Assembly: GCA_003343565.1 (NCBI GenBank)
Contig: QALA01000001.1
Span: 1-41,414, forward strand
DNA from: Verrucomicrobiota bacterium
Lineage (GTDB): Bacteria; Verrucomicrobiota; Verrucomicrobiia; Opitutales; Intestinicryptomonadaceae
DNA length: 41,414 bases
Direction: 5' to 3'
Shown: piece after piece, positions 8,555 to 16,570 of the stretch
How the letters are laid out: each line of letters begins with the position of its first letter
How positions within the stretch are numbered: position 1 is the stretch's first letter
Program-made: the position numbers and the translations under genes
The notes under the pieces: generated by a model
Database searches by the model: none
What the model saw: only the letters and a program-made list of their open reading frames with translations
What the model was told of the DNA's origin: nothing

Positions 8555-10009
8555 TTATTTTTCCGATTTGGCTGCTTGCGATTTTTCGCGCCTGAAAAGC
8601 GCGGACGCGAGCGCAAGCGCGCCGAGGGCGAGCGCGATTTCCGCCGGTTCGGGAACGACGTATTTGACGTACAGCCCGTCGCTTTCGGAAGTGAATTGGG
8701 CGACGTACGTGTCGCCGGAGCTTTCGAAAACATTTGCCGCGAACTGGTCGGACTCCAGAGTCTTGGAATCCCATGAGACTATTTTTACGCCCTTTCCGTC
8801 GTTGAGTTCGCTGTCTATGAGCCAGTCGACATCGCCCGAAAAGTCGAAGAATATTTTTTCGTTCGAGCCTTCGGCGAGCATCGCCGTGCCCGAAAGCGTG
8901 AGCGAATCCGCCGTTTCGTTTGCCGCATCGATTGCCAGGGCGATCGCTCCGCCGGAGTAGACGAGGTCTGTGAACAGGAAGTTCCCGCCCGCGGCCGCCG
9001 TGCTTCCGAATCTTCCGCCCTCCATTGTGAGGTTTCCGTGGTTGCGTCCGGAAGTTTCCCTAAAGTTTATCAGCAACGTTCCCCTTGTGACCGTAATGCC
9101 CCCGGTTACTTGAAGAAGGTTACCCGAAAATCTCTGCGTCAGCTGTCCGTCGGAACTGTTCATGAAGAGCGCGATGGTTATTAGATTTACGGCGTCGTTG
9201 TATACTGATGTCGTCAAGTCGCCCGACATGGTTGCGACGCCGCCCGACACGGTGTTCGCGTTCCCGGTAATCATGAAGTTCATCGTGGCGGCGAAGTTCT
9301 CGGCCGTGCAGCGGTTTTGAACCCCAAGGTAATGGGACTGGTTTATCGCGCCGAACTTGTAGTACATGTGGCCGCTCTCAAAGGTTTCGTACGTATAGAA
9401 AGTGACCGGCACAAGGGTGGCCATGTAGCCGCCTATGTCGATGTCGGCCGAGTTCCATCTGGAGGCGTCATAGGTTGCGGTCGGGTTTTTGCCGACGCGG
9501 AATTGCGAGATTTTCCCCGTGAGATTCCCGGAAATTTTGAGCGATTGCAACGCCCCCGTGGTGGCCTCGCCGAAGCAGAATCCGGCGTTGGCGGCGGTTC
9601 CGTCCTGTATTATGTTGACGCTGCCGAACTCCCAGTTGCCGCCTATGAGGCGGCTGCCCCACTGCTGCGTCGCCTGGTTCCAGATTAATTCGCCGATTTT
9701 TACGGTCGTATTGTCGTTGGCCTCCATTCTGATTCGCGAGGTCGCGTTGACGGTGAGAGACTTTAGGGAAATTCCGCTTATTCCGCTCAGAGACAGCTGT
9801 TGCTGCTGGCTGTTGGAGTTAATGGTCAAGTCCACGGTGTCGTCGAACGCGAAGTCCGGCTCGGAATATTCCGTGCGGATTGTCGACTGGACGTCGGAGA
9901 AAGAGAAAGCGTCGGCATCGGTGGTATATTCGTACGAATTTGCCGCGCACACGCCGGCCAGCGCGGCGGAGGAAAGCAACGATGCGAACTTTAGATAATG
10001 CGTATTCAT
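8555..10009 (-). CDS. Secreted beta-rich protein with PEP-CTERM sorting tail
   Basis: A 484-residue protein with a signal peptide (first 23 or so residues, hydrophobic core FASLLSSAALAGV), a long Ser/Thr/Asn/Gly-rich beta-strand body and a C-terminal PEP-CTERM tail: VPEPAEIALALGALALASAL followed by Arg/Lys from residue 452. Such proteins are exported and processed by an exosortase, then released or attached to the cell surface. Residues 303-452 form a module shared with the two PEP-CTERM proteins at 22902-24470 and 27376-28935 (GGNFLF, the DSLTLSG-type segment, GVKIVSW, SDGLYVKYVVPEPAE). The N-terminal 300 residues are not obviously alike. The gene has its own promoter and terminator and no ribosome-binding site. 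The function of the body is unknown; an adhesin or envelope matrix role is only a guess. Confidence 0.88.
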   Translation of the reverse strand: MNTHYLKFASLLSSAALAGVCAANSYEYTTDADAFSFSDVQSTIRTEYSEPDFAFDDTVDLTINSNSQQQQLSLSGISGISLKSLTVNATSRIRMEANDNTTVKIGELIWNQATQQWGSRLIGGNWEFGSVNIIQDGTAANAGFCFGEATTGALQSLKISGNLTGKISQFRVGKNPTATYDASRWNSADIDIGGYMATLVPVTFYTYETFESGHMYYKFGAINQSHYLGVQNRCTAENFAATMNFMITGNANTVSGGVATMSGDLTTSVYNDAVNLITIALFMNSSDGQLTQRFSGNLLQVTGGITVTRGTLLINFRETSGRNHGNLTMEGGRFGSTAAAGGNFLFTDLVYSGGAIALAIDAANETADSLTLSGTAMLAEGSNEKIFFDFSGDVDWLIDSELNDGKGVKIVSWDSKTLESDQFAANVFESSGDTYVAQFTSESDGLYVKYVVPEPAEIALALGALALASALFRREKSQAAKSEK

Positions 10010-10038
10010 GTCGGTTTAATATTTGATTGTATTCTCTT

Positions 10039-10067
10039 ACTAGAAAGCGCGATGCGCAATAAGTCAA
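10039..10067 (-). promoter_or_regulatory. Sigma70-type promoter of the PEP-CTERM gene
   Basis: Minus strand: TTGACT at 10062-10067, a 17-base spacer, and TCTAGT at 10039-10044. This places the start of transcription about 20-25 bases before the ATG at 10009. Confidence 0.5.
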
Positions 10068-10075
10068 CCGTATTT

Positions 10076-10903
10076 TTATCCCCCGCCTTTAAGTATCGAC
10101 GAAGGCGAAAGGTTTATCTGGAGGCTCTTTTCCTTTTTTTCGCCCGGATTTTCCCGTTCCGCGGGAACCTCTCCGAATTCCTTTTTGAGCCTTTCGGCCT
10201 CTTCGGGGGAGAGGGGGGAGATTGTGGTTTGGCGGGCCGTGTCGGAGTTGACTATGGCAAACGGCATGTTGATTCGCTCCGCCAGCCAGATGACCTCGTC
10301 GGCGGTTTTTGCGTCGAGCTTCTTTCTAAATTCCTCCGGCGGCACGCGGTCCTTCTGGGCCTGATACATCAGCTTTGCGACGGCCTCGGAGAATTTGCCC
10401 TGCTGTTCCGGCGGCAGCGACACCATCACGCGCCCGACGCTCCTGTTGAATGCGTCCTCGCTGGAGGAGTCTATTATATTGGAGTACTTTCTTATGTACG
10501 GAGTCAGCCTTCGAGAGGCGGCTATGATTTCGTCGGCGGTTTTGCCGTGCACGGCGTCGAACAGTTTTTTTTGAACGTCGGCGGATTTGTCCTCGGCGAC
10601 AATGACGCTGATTGTGGCCATGGCCGCCGCAAACTTTTGCTGTTCGGCGTCGTCGAGGGACATGAGCACTTTTGTGAAAGTTTCGTATAGGCTCTTTTGG
10701 GTTGTCGCGTCGATTCGTTCGGCCGGCGGCGCCTTTGCGGCCGCGGCTTCCCATGCCGGAATTTTCGGGTTTGCCTTTGGCGCGGCAGATTCTGAATTGG
10801 CGGCCGCGTGCATAGCGGCGGTCGCGAGCGCGGCAGACAGGCCGAACTTCGACATCTTTGCCCAAATTTTTGCGGGCGCCATGCGTGCGTGTTTGCGCGT
10901 CAT
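10076..10903 (-). CDS. Exported protein with two tandem DUF6694-like repeats
   Basis: 275 residues. A basic start and a hydrophobic segment (SKFGLSAALATAAMHAAA) indicate a signal peptide; there is no lipobox Cys. Residues 66-131 and 145-211 are two copies of one unit: IDATTQKSLYETFTKVLMSL / IDSSSEDAFNRSVGRVMVSL at the start, QQKFAAAMATI / QQGKFSEAVAKL in the middle, and GKTADEIIAASR / AKTADEVIWLAER at the end. This pattern (Leu-rich helix, EKQ.eF..A, LdGkTAeEVI) recalls the single-domain DUF6694 lipoproteins of proteobacteria; I make that link from memory of the motif, not from a search. The C-terminal 60 residues are Pro/Glu/Lys-rich and probably disordered. The frame could start instead at 10882 or 10855. 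Function is unknown and location is probably periplasmic. It lies upstream of the PEP-CTERM gene, but that gene has its own promoter. Confidence 0.72.
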   Translation of the reverse strand: MTRKHARMAPAKIWAKMSKFGLSAALATAAMHAAANSESAAPKANPKIPAWEAAAAKAPPAERIDATTQKSLYETFTKVLMSLDDAEQQKFAAAMATISVIVAEDKSADVQKKLFDAVHGKTADEIIAASRRLTPYIRKYSNIIDSSSEDAFNRSVGRVMVSLPPEQQGKFSEAVAKLMYQAQKDRVPPEEFRKKLDAKTADEVIWLAERINMPFAIVNSDTARQTTISPLSPEEAERLKKEFGEVPAERENPGEKKEKSLQINLSPSSILKGGG

Positions 10904-11209
10904 TTTTTTCGGTTGCGTGGTTGCTGTAATATTAATCGGGAATAAAGGATTTCCTTCAAGCTAAATTTTTGCGCCGCAAAATGCTTTGCTCCGAAAATCG
11001 GCGGAACTTTTTTTGGCGGACATATGTCGAAAATTTCGCCGGAGGGCGGAGGCAAGGGCTTGTCGGGAAAATGCGGTTGCGCTTGCGCAAATAAAAAAAA
11101 CTTGATTTTCTAAACAAATTCTTACAAACTGCCCTCCGAAAATGGAATTGTCATATGCGTTTGCGCGCGTGCGGCATTTTCTTTTTAAACCAAAAACAAA
11201 ACTACAAAT
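10904..11209. other. Divergent intergenic region between the repeat protein and the porin
   Basis: Contains the start regions of two diverging genes. For the porin (plus) the best promoter guess is TTGATT at 11102-11107 and TACAAA at 11123-11128, with a short 15-base spacer, giving a leader of about 75 bases that ends in an A-rich stretch with no ribosome-binding site. For the minus-strand gene, TTGAAG with TTAATA is a weaker candidate. No gene is seen. Confidence 0.4.
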
Positions 11210-12523
11210 ATGAAGAAAATAATTATCGGCTTATTGGTTGCGGGCGCTGCCGTTGCGGCTAACGCACAAGATAAAGCTCTCCTTGAAACACTCGTCAAGA
11301 AGGGTATGCTCACCCAGCAGGAAGCGGCGCAGATTGCGAAGGATTCCGTCTCCGTCTCTCCGGCTGCCAAGTCCACAAAGTCCATTAAAATCTTCGGCGG
11401 CGGCCAGGGATGGTATTCCTGGGGCCAGTCCAGCATTCGCGAGCCCGGCAGCGTTTCGTCTCCCCGGCAGACCAGCGGCTTTACGCTTCAGTATGTAAAG
11501 CTCGGCGTCGAGGCTGACGTCGGCGCGGGTTGGAGCGGCACGATAGTCACCGACTTCGGCGACGGCATCAAAGGCACCAACTACCTCGACAAGGTGATCG
11601 CCTCCAAGAAGTTCGACCTCGACTACCTCAACGGCCGTCTCGACCTCGGTCTCCGCAAGGTCAACATGGGCTATGAGCAGAATATGTGCGACTTCGGCCA
11701 GCTGGCCATCGATCGTTCCGTCGCTACGTACTTCTTCACCCGCGCGGACGGAAATGACAGCGTCGCCAAGAACTTCGGCAGCCGTACTGTCGGCGTGTTC
11801 TGGGAAGGCAATGTCCTCCAGGTTGCGGGTCTGTATTACAGCGCCGCTGTGACCTCTTCGGTTTCTGAAGGTTCCGATGACGTTTTGAAGGCTTCCAACA
11901 GCCTCAGCTTCTGGGCTTCCCTCGGATATAAGAAGGTTGCCGAAGTCAACGGCGAGTCCATCTCCTATGACGCCGGAATCAATTTCGGCTATGCTCCGCA
12001 GGGATCTTCGCTGGCTTATGATGAAGCTATTGGCACCGGCAGCATCTGGGGTATCAATCCCTACGCTTCCATCAACTGGCGCGGTTTGACCTTCATCGGC
12101 GAATTCTTCTTCCAGCAGGTTGAAGACTATAATGCCGCTTCCGCCGGCACCTGCCGCTCGCCCTTCGGCGCGAATGCGACGGTTGCCTACAAGATGGACT
12201 TGGGCGAATGGGGTGCGCTTGAACCCGTTGCCCGTTTCTCCTTCGTGGCTTCCAACGGTCTCGGCGTTTCCGCCGCAGGTCAGCTCTCTTCGGGCTCCAG
12301 CCTCGGTTACGATAGCGAGCTGCGCAACGGTCTGTCCTTTGACAATGCTCTGACTATGTTTGTCGGCGTTAACTGGTACCCGACTGCCGCCGTTAAGACT
12401 TCTATCGGCTACGAGTACGGCTACTACTACGACAGAGCCACTCAGGGCTCCGCAACGGGCGCTGGCGACGTGTATCGCGCATACAACAACACTGTGCGCG
12501 CGCAGGTTCAGGTTCTGTTCTAA
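11210..12523 (+). CDS. OprP/OprO-type outer-membrane porin
   Basis: 437 residues. A clear signal peptide (MKKIIIGLLVAGAAVAANAQ) is followed by a short helix, ALLETLVKKGMLTQQEAAQI, typical of phosphate-selective porins in Verrucomicrobiota and relatives, then by an amphipathic beta-barrel with alternating aromatic strands (FTLQYVKLGVEADVGAGWSG, GNVLQVAGLYYSAA, LTFIGEFFFQQVE) that ends in VRAQVQVLF with the terminal Phe used in outer-membrane assembly. The barrel should pass small anions; phosphate selectivity is inferred from the family only. Codon use is skewed to GGC, CTC, GTC, GCT and AAC compared with neighbours, which suggests high expression. It is a single-gene unit with a strong terminator; the ATG follows an A-rich leader without a ribosome-binding site. 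Confidence 0.88.
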   Translation: MKKIIIGLLVAGAAVAANAQDKALLETLVKKGMLTQQEAAQIAKDSVSVSPAAKSTKSIKIFGGGQGWYSWGQSSIREPGSVSSPRQTSGFTLQYVKLGVEADVGAGWSGTIVTDFGDGIKGTNYLDKVIASKKFDLDYLNGRLDLGLRKVNMGYEQNMCDFGQLAIDRSVATYFFTRADGNDSVAKNFGSRTVGVFWEGNVLQVAGLYYSAAVTSSVSEGSDDVLKASNSLSFWASLGYKKVAEVNGESISYDAGINFGYAPQGSSLAYDEAIGTGSIWGINPYASINWRGLTFIGEFFFQQVEDYNAASAGTCRSPFGANATVAYKMDLGEWGALEPVARFSFVASNGLGVSAAGQLSSGSSLGYDSELRNGLSFDNALTMFVGVNWYPTAAVKTSIGYEYGYYYDRATQGSATGAGDVYRAYNNTVRAQVQVLF

Positions 12524-12547
12524 TCGGGATTGCCGATTGTTTAAATG

Positions 12548-12580
12548 GAGCCGCGGATACTTATCCGCGGCTCTTTTTAT
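12548..12580 (+). terminator. Intrinsic terminator of the porin gene
   Basis: A 12-bp perfect stem, GAGCCGCGGATA with TATCCGCGGCTC, a 2-base spacer at the tip and TTTTTAT after it, 24 bases downstream of the porin stop. Confidence 0.95.
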
Positions 12581-13456
12581 ATTTGCCGGACCTCCCGAAA
12601 TGATATTTTTTGCCGGCAATTTTTTTAATTTTTTCAGGCGGTATTGCTTTTGCGCATTTGCACAGGTTTTGCCGCGAACTTTTAATGCTGACGAATAAAG
12701 TCTTGGATTGCCGCGGACAACAAAGAAGCGCAAAAGCGTGAGGCGTTGCAACGGCATGATGCGCGATAATATAATTTGCCGCATGTTCTGTTCAAAACTT
12801 GCAGACAGCGCGGAACGCATACGGCTATGGAAGCCGGGTAGGCAGGGGTTATGTGCGGAGTCCCCCCTCTTCATACTCTCGGCGACGACGACATGTAAAA
12901 TATGGCGGGACGGTAGAGTAAGGGACGGCGGGGCAATGAGCATATCGGATTGGCGCGCCGCATTTTTTTTGCGGTTTATGCGCTACAAAAGATTTTGGCG
13001 CGATTGCGGGGAGGCCGAAACTCTTTGCGAAAGTTCCATATTAAATGTCGAATGCGCATTGCAGCAAAGGAAAAATAAATGTCGTTTTTTTTCTGCTTCT
13101 TTTCGCATTGCGGAATCTGTTTTTGAAGAAATGAAATAGTTTTTGAAAAATGTCTTTATTTGTAGAATCACGGCGGAAAATTTAGTCGGATTCGCTTGGC
13201 AACGGTAGAATAGAACTTGAATGCTGTATGTTTTTTTGCGCGGTGGGAGCATGCGCGGAATTTTTCCCGTTTTTTATTTTTCCGGATTTCTACCCAAAGG
13301 CTATTTTTCTTTCTCCGGTTTCGTCCATTAAAATGCGTTTTGCTTCGCTTCTGTTTGCGTTCGCAGGCAAAATTGCCGGCGAAACTTTATTATATCTTTG
13401 GCAGTTTTTCCATTCCCGCCCGCTTTTGGGAATACGTCTTTCAAAGGGTATTATGA
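12581..13456. other. Long region without a supported gene
   Basis: An open frame of 143 codons (12708-13139, plus) is Arg/Cys-rich, lacks a ribosome-binding site and matches nothing I know. The stretch 12780-12950 looks less random than its surroundings, with several short GC stems such as GGGG...CCCC at 12844-12867, but no known RNA family could be recognised. 13228-13494 is an open upstream extension of the hydrolase frame and is probably untranslated. Confidence 0.4.
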
Positions 13457-13485
13457 TTGACTGGCTCAAGAAATTGCGCTATATT
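13457..13485 (+). promoter_or_regulatory. Sigma70-type promoter directly before the hydrolase gene
   Basis: TTGACT at 13457-13462, a 17-base spacer and TATATT at 13480-13485. The predicted transcript would begin near 13492, only about 3 bases before the ATG at 13495, which would make the mRNA nearly leaderless. The alternative ATG at 13453 has an AAGGG site but would lie upstream of this start point. Confidence 0.45.
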
Positions 13486-13494
13486 GCAATTGTT

Positions 13495-14352
13495 ATGAAA
13501 AGGGGAATAATCGCTTTCTTTAAATTGGTGTTAATTGCGTTTTTTTTCGCCGCATTTGACGTTCGCGCGGCCGATTCCGCCGGAACTGCCGGCGCGGCGG
13601 CCGCGGGGGCGGACAGCGTTCAAATCGTCAAGGAGGGCGAGTGGGGCGCGGGAAAGAAAATCGACTTCAAGTTCAACGGTCTCAACGCCCTTGTGGTAAT
13701 TCCCAAAAACCCGCGCGCCGACAGGGCATGGGTGTGGCGCCCGGCGTTCTTCGGGGCGTTCCCGAATGTCGACAAGATGCTTCTCGAACGCGGATTCCAC
13801 TTGGCCTACTGCGACTTCACGCACGACTACGGCAATCCGAACGCGGTCGATATGGGCAGAAGGTTCCAGAATTACATGGTAAAAGCCTATCGCCTGAATC
13901 CGCTTGTCACGCTTGAGGGGTTGAGCCGCGGCGGAGCTTACTCGATAAACTACGCAAAGAAGAACGCCGACGCGATAGCCTGTCTCTATCTCGACGCTCC
14001 GGTGTGCAATTTCGCCTCGTGGCCGTCGCCCAAGAGCAAGATGTGGAAGGACGTTTGCGCAAAGTGGGGAGTCGGGCAGATAGAAAATCCGCTTGAGTTT
14101 GAAGGCAATCCTTACAAAAATTTGGAGCCGATAGCGAAGGCGAAAATTCCCGTGTGGATTGTCGCCGGAGATTCCGACAAAACCGTGCCCCACACCGAAA
14201 ACTGCCTGCTTTTTATCAACAACTACAAAGCCCTTGGCGGCGAAGTGTCGTTGACTCTGAAGCCCGGCTGCGACCACCACCCGCACGGCTTGAAGGATCC
14301 GACGCCGACGGTCGAGTTCATCGAGGGCGTTTACGGCAGGCTGACAAAATAG
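13495..14352 (+). CDS. Secreted alpha/beta hydrolase
   Basis: 285 residues from the chosen start. A signal peptide (KRGIIAFFKLVLIAFFFAAF, cut near VRA-AD) precedes an alpha/beta-hydrolase domain. The nucleophile elbow is GLSRGG with Ser144, the acid is likely Asp228 in GDSDKTVP, and the base is one of the histidines in CDHHPHG (261-264), in the right order for a triad. The closest general group is the esterase/prolyl-oligopeptidase-like hydrolases often met beside carbohydrate esterases. I start at the ATG at 13495 because it gives a canonical signal peptide and fits the promoter; an ATG at 13453 with a possible AAGGG site would add 14 residues. It is followed after 57 bases by the SGNH hydrolase gene, so the two may be co-transcribed. 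The substrate is unknown. Confidence 0.85.
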   Translation: MKRGIIAFFKLVLIAFFFAAFDVRAADSAGTAGAAAAGADSVQIVKEGEWGAGKKIDFKFNGLNALVVIPKNPRADRAWVWRPAFFGAFPNVDKMLLERGFHLAYCDFTHDYGNPNAVDMGRRFQNYMVKAYRLNPLVTLEGLSRGGAYSINYAKKNADAIACLYLDAPVCNFASWPSPKSKMWKDVCAKWGVGQIENPLEFEGNPYKNLEPIAKAKIPVWIVAGDSDKTVPHTENCLLFINNYKALGGEVSLTLKPGCDHHPHGLKDPTPTVEFIEGVYGRLTK

Positions 14353-14409
14353 GCAGGCGGGCGATTCCTGCAAGATTCCTGCGATGCCGTTTTTAGGGAT
14401 TTGTTCAAG

Positions 14410-15723
14410 ATGAAGCGCGTGTTTCTTTGCGCCGCCCTGTTTGTCGCGTCGGGCATTATGTCTGCGGAAGGTTCGCCTTCCGCCGCGGATTCGGCTTCCG
14501 ATCCCCGCTTTTCGCCATCGCAGAGGCGTTCCGATGCGTTCAAGCAAAAGCAGTTTATAAACGCGCGCGGGGGGCTTCCGAATTGCGCAAAGAAGTTTCG
14601 CAGCGACAAATTCGGCAGAGTCGCATTCTTGGGCGGCTCCATAACCGAAATGCGCGGTTGGCGCAACATGGTTCAATCCGCCTTGAGGGAGCGTTTCCCC
14701 GACACAAAGTTTGAATTTGTGGACGCGGGCATATCGTCGACAGGTTCGACTCCCGGAGCGTTCAGGCTCGAAAACGACATACTTTCAAAGGGCAAAATCG
14801 ACCTGCTCTTTATAGAAAATGCGGTGAATGACGACACCAACGGCTTTTCTGTGAAGTCGCAAATTCGCGGAATGGAGGGCGAGATTCGCCGCGCTTTGCT
14901 GGCAAATCCCGAAACGGACATAGTAGTCCTGCACTTTATATACGATCCGTTCATTGCGGCGGAGGCGCGCGGAGATTCTCCGGAAGTCGTGAAAAACCAT
15001 GAACTCGTCTGCGGGCATTACTCGGTTGCGTCCATAAATTTGTGCCGCGAGATTGCCCTCAGAATGAGGGACGGCGAGTTCGATTGGAAAAAGTTTGGCG
15101 GCACGCACCCGTCGCCGTTCGGGCACAAGTACTATGCGGCGGCCGTTGAAAACCTCTTCGACGAGGCGTGGGAAACGCCCTCCAAAGTTTCCGCGCCCCG
15201 CAAGCTGCCGGAACCGCTCGACAAATTTTCCTATTTCAGGGGCCGGTTCGTTCCGATTGAAAGCGCCGAGGTCGCGCGCGGCTGGAAGATCGAGAAAAAT
15301 TGGAATCCCGCCTCTGCGCCCTCATTTGAATCCGGCGGGAATGCCGACACTCTCTATTCGTTTGAGGGCGGGGCGAGGCCTGCGCGCAAGGCGCATACGA
15401 GAAGGGGCTTTGTGAATGTTCCCATGCTTGAGGCCCGATCTCCGGGGGCGGAATTTTCCCTTGAGTTTGAGGGAACGGCCGTCGGAATCTTTTGCGTTGC
15501 CGGCCCGTATGCGGGAACGCTGGAATACAGTATCGACGGAATGCCGTTTTCGCGTTTGGACACCTTTACGCACTGGAGCGGCTCGCTATATTTGCCGTGG
15601 GTTTACCTTTTTGCGGACGAACTTGCGCCCGGCAAACACGTTCTGACGGTGAGAATGTCGGAGGCTAAAAACCCCAAGAGCTTTGGGCACGAGTGCCAGA
15701 TAAGAAATTTTGTGGTAAATTGA
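14410..15723 (+). CDS. Secreted SGNH/GDSL-type esterase with C-terminal beta domain
   Basis: 437 residues with a signal peptide (KRVFLCAALFVASGIMSAE). The SGNH blocks are visible: block I FLGGSITE with Ser77, block II Gly in AGISSTGS, block III ENAVND with Asn140, and block V GGTHPSPFGH with His233. The Asp expected three residues before that His is Gly here, so the triad may be completed differently. Residues about 250-437 form a second, beta-rich domain (SIDGMPFSRLDTF, PGKHVLTVRMS), as in two-domain carbohydrate esterases that deacetylate plant polysaccharides. The ATG at 14410 has AGGGA about 10 bases upstream; a TTG at 14401 is also in frame. It follows the alpha/beta hydrolase gene in the same direction, suggesting a joint role in removing ester groups from polymers. 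Confidence 0.87.
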   Translation: MKRVFLCAALFVASGIMSAEGSPSAADSASDPRFSPSQRRSDAFKQKQFINARGGLPNCAKKFRSDKFGRVAFLGGSITEMRGWRNMVQSALRERFPDTKFEFVDAGISSTGSTPGAFRLENDILSKGKIDLLFIENAVNDDTNGFSVKSQIRGMEGEIRRALLANPETDIVVLHFIYDPFIAAEARGDSPEVVKNHELVCGHYSVASINLCREIALRMRDGEFDWKKFGGTHPSPFGHKYYAAAVENLFDEAWETPSKVSAPRKLPEPLDKFSYFRGRFVPIESAEVARGWKIEKNWNPASAPSFESGGNADTLYSFEGGARPARKAHTRRGFVNVPMLEARSPGAEFSLEFEGTAVGIFCVAGPYAGTLEYSIDGMPFSRLDTFTHWSGSLYLPWVYLFADELAPGKHVLTVRMSEAKNPKSFGHECQIRNFVVN

Positions 15724-15935
15724 CGAATGCTTAGATGAATTGTGCGCTTGATTATCGTTTCGGGTCTGCTTGAGCTTGTGCGGTTCTTGCGCGCCTTTTT
15801 GCCTGATTTTTAGCGCAATTATTGTCCTGTTATTTTTGCTCGCCGCAATTTTTGCGCCGTTTTTCGCGTTTTTGCGGCTTTCGTATTAAGCGTATTCAAA
15901 TGGATTGTCGGGATTTGAAAGCGGTTTAAATTTAC

Positions 15936-15982
15936 TTGACTAAGGTAAAGGAGCGGGCAAATTAATTTTAGTACGGACGTAC
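15936..15982 (+). promoter_or_regulatory. Candidate promoter and palindromic TetR operator
   Basis: TTGACT at 15936-15941 is followed after 17 bases by a weak -10, AAATTA (15959-15964). Overlapping the expected start point is the inverted repeat GTACG-GA-CGTAC at 15971-15982, inside a wider imperfect palindrome (TTTAGT at 15967 and ACTAAA at 15985). It ends 15 bases before the TetR start codon, the usual place for an autoregulatory TetR-family operator. Confidence 0.5.
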
Positions 15983-15997
15983 AAACTAAACTTCGAG

Positions 15998-16570
15998 ATG
16001 AACGACTACTTTGAAAGGGAAGCCAACGGCACGCGTGACAAAATACTTTGTTCGGCCGCAAAGCTTATAGGCTCGAAGGGGTCAAAGTTTCCGTGCGCGA
16101 TATCGCCGAAGACGCCGGAGTTTCGCTCGGCCAGATCCTATCATTTCAAGAGCAAGGACGCTCTTTTTATAGAAATAGTCGGGAGGCTCACGCGGTCGTT
16201 TTTTGAGGACTTCAAAAGAATGCCCAAGGGCAAAAACAGCGGGCGCGAGAAGGCCGCCGCAGCTCTTCGACACTCCAAAAAGACCCTTTTGAAATCCACG
16301 CAAGAGCGCAAGATGCTGATGGACTTTTCCAATATGGCGATCTGGTCGCGGGAATATGCCGACGAATTTAGGCGGCTTTTTGAGGAAATGGAACTGGCCT
16401 TAAAGTCGGACTCCCTCTCGCCGGGCGACGATACGGACGACTCCGAGATAGTGCGGATAGTCTCCACAGTGACCATCGGGGTCTCGATGTTCCACATAAT
16501 TACCGGCGATAGGCAGGTGTTGGACATCTTCGACAAGGTTGCGGACATATTTGAAAAGAACGCGCAATGA
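15998..16570 (+). CDS. TetR/AcrR-family regulator with paired indels in the HTH
   Basis: 190 residues as read. The N-terminus (TRDKILCSAAKLIGSKG) and the motif YHFKSKDALF are typical of TetR DNA-binding domains, and the rest is an all-helical ligand domain. Between them (about residues 28-47) the read frame gives a non-helical sequence, while the +2 frame of the same bases, starting at 16081, reads VKVSVRDIAEDAGVSLGQI, a perfect TetR helix-turn-helix. The frame is lost at a run of four G (16078-16081, where five are expected) and regained near 16137, where two missing bases would restore IYYHFKSK. Either the assembly has two small deletions or the gene carries two compensating indels that destroy the recognition helix. 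The stop overlaps the next ATG (ATGA), so it forms an operon with the membrane protein. A palindrome lies just upstream. Confidence 0.8.
   Translation: MNDYFEREANGTRDKILCSAAKLIGSKGSKFPCAISPKTPEFRSARSYHFKSKDALFIEIVGRLTRSFFEDFKRMPKGKNSGREKAAAALRHSKKTLLKSTQERKMLMDFSNMAIWSREYADEFRRLFEEMELALKSDSLSPGDDTDDSEIVRIVSTVTIGVSMFHIITGDRQVLDIFDKVADIFEKNAQ

Noticed and set aside
11231..12943. A 570-codon minus-strand frame opposite the porin
   Set aside because: It is the mirror of a strongly codon-biased, clearly recognisable porin; it has no ribosome-binding site or domain.
12708..13139. A 143-codon plus frame as a possible gene
   Set aside because: It is Arg/Cys-rich, lacks a ribosome-binding site or signal, and I see no motif. 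A degraded REP-type transposase on the opposite strand was considered, but the catalytic His and Tyr motifs could not be found.
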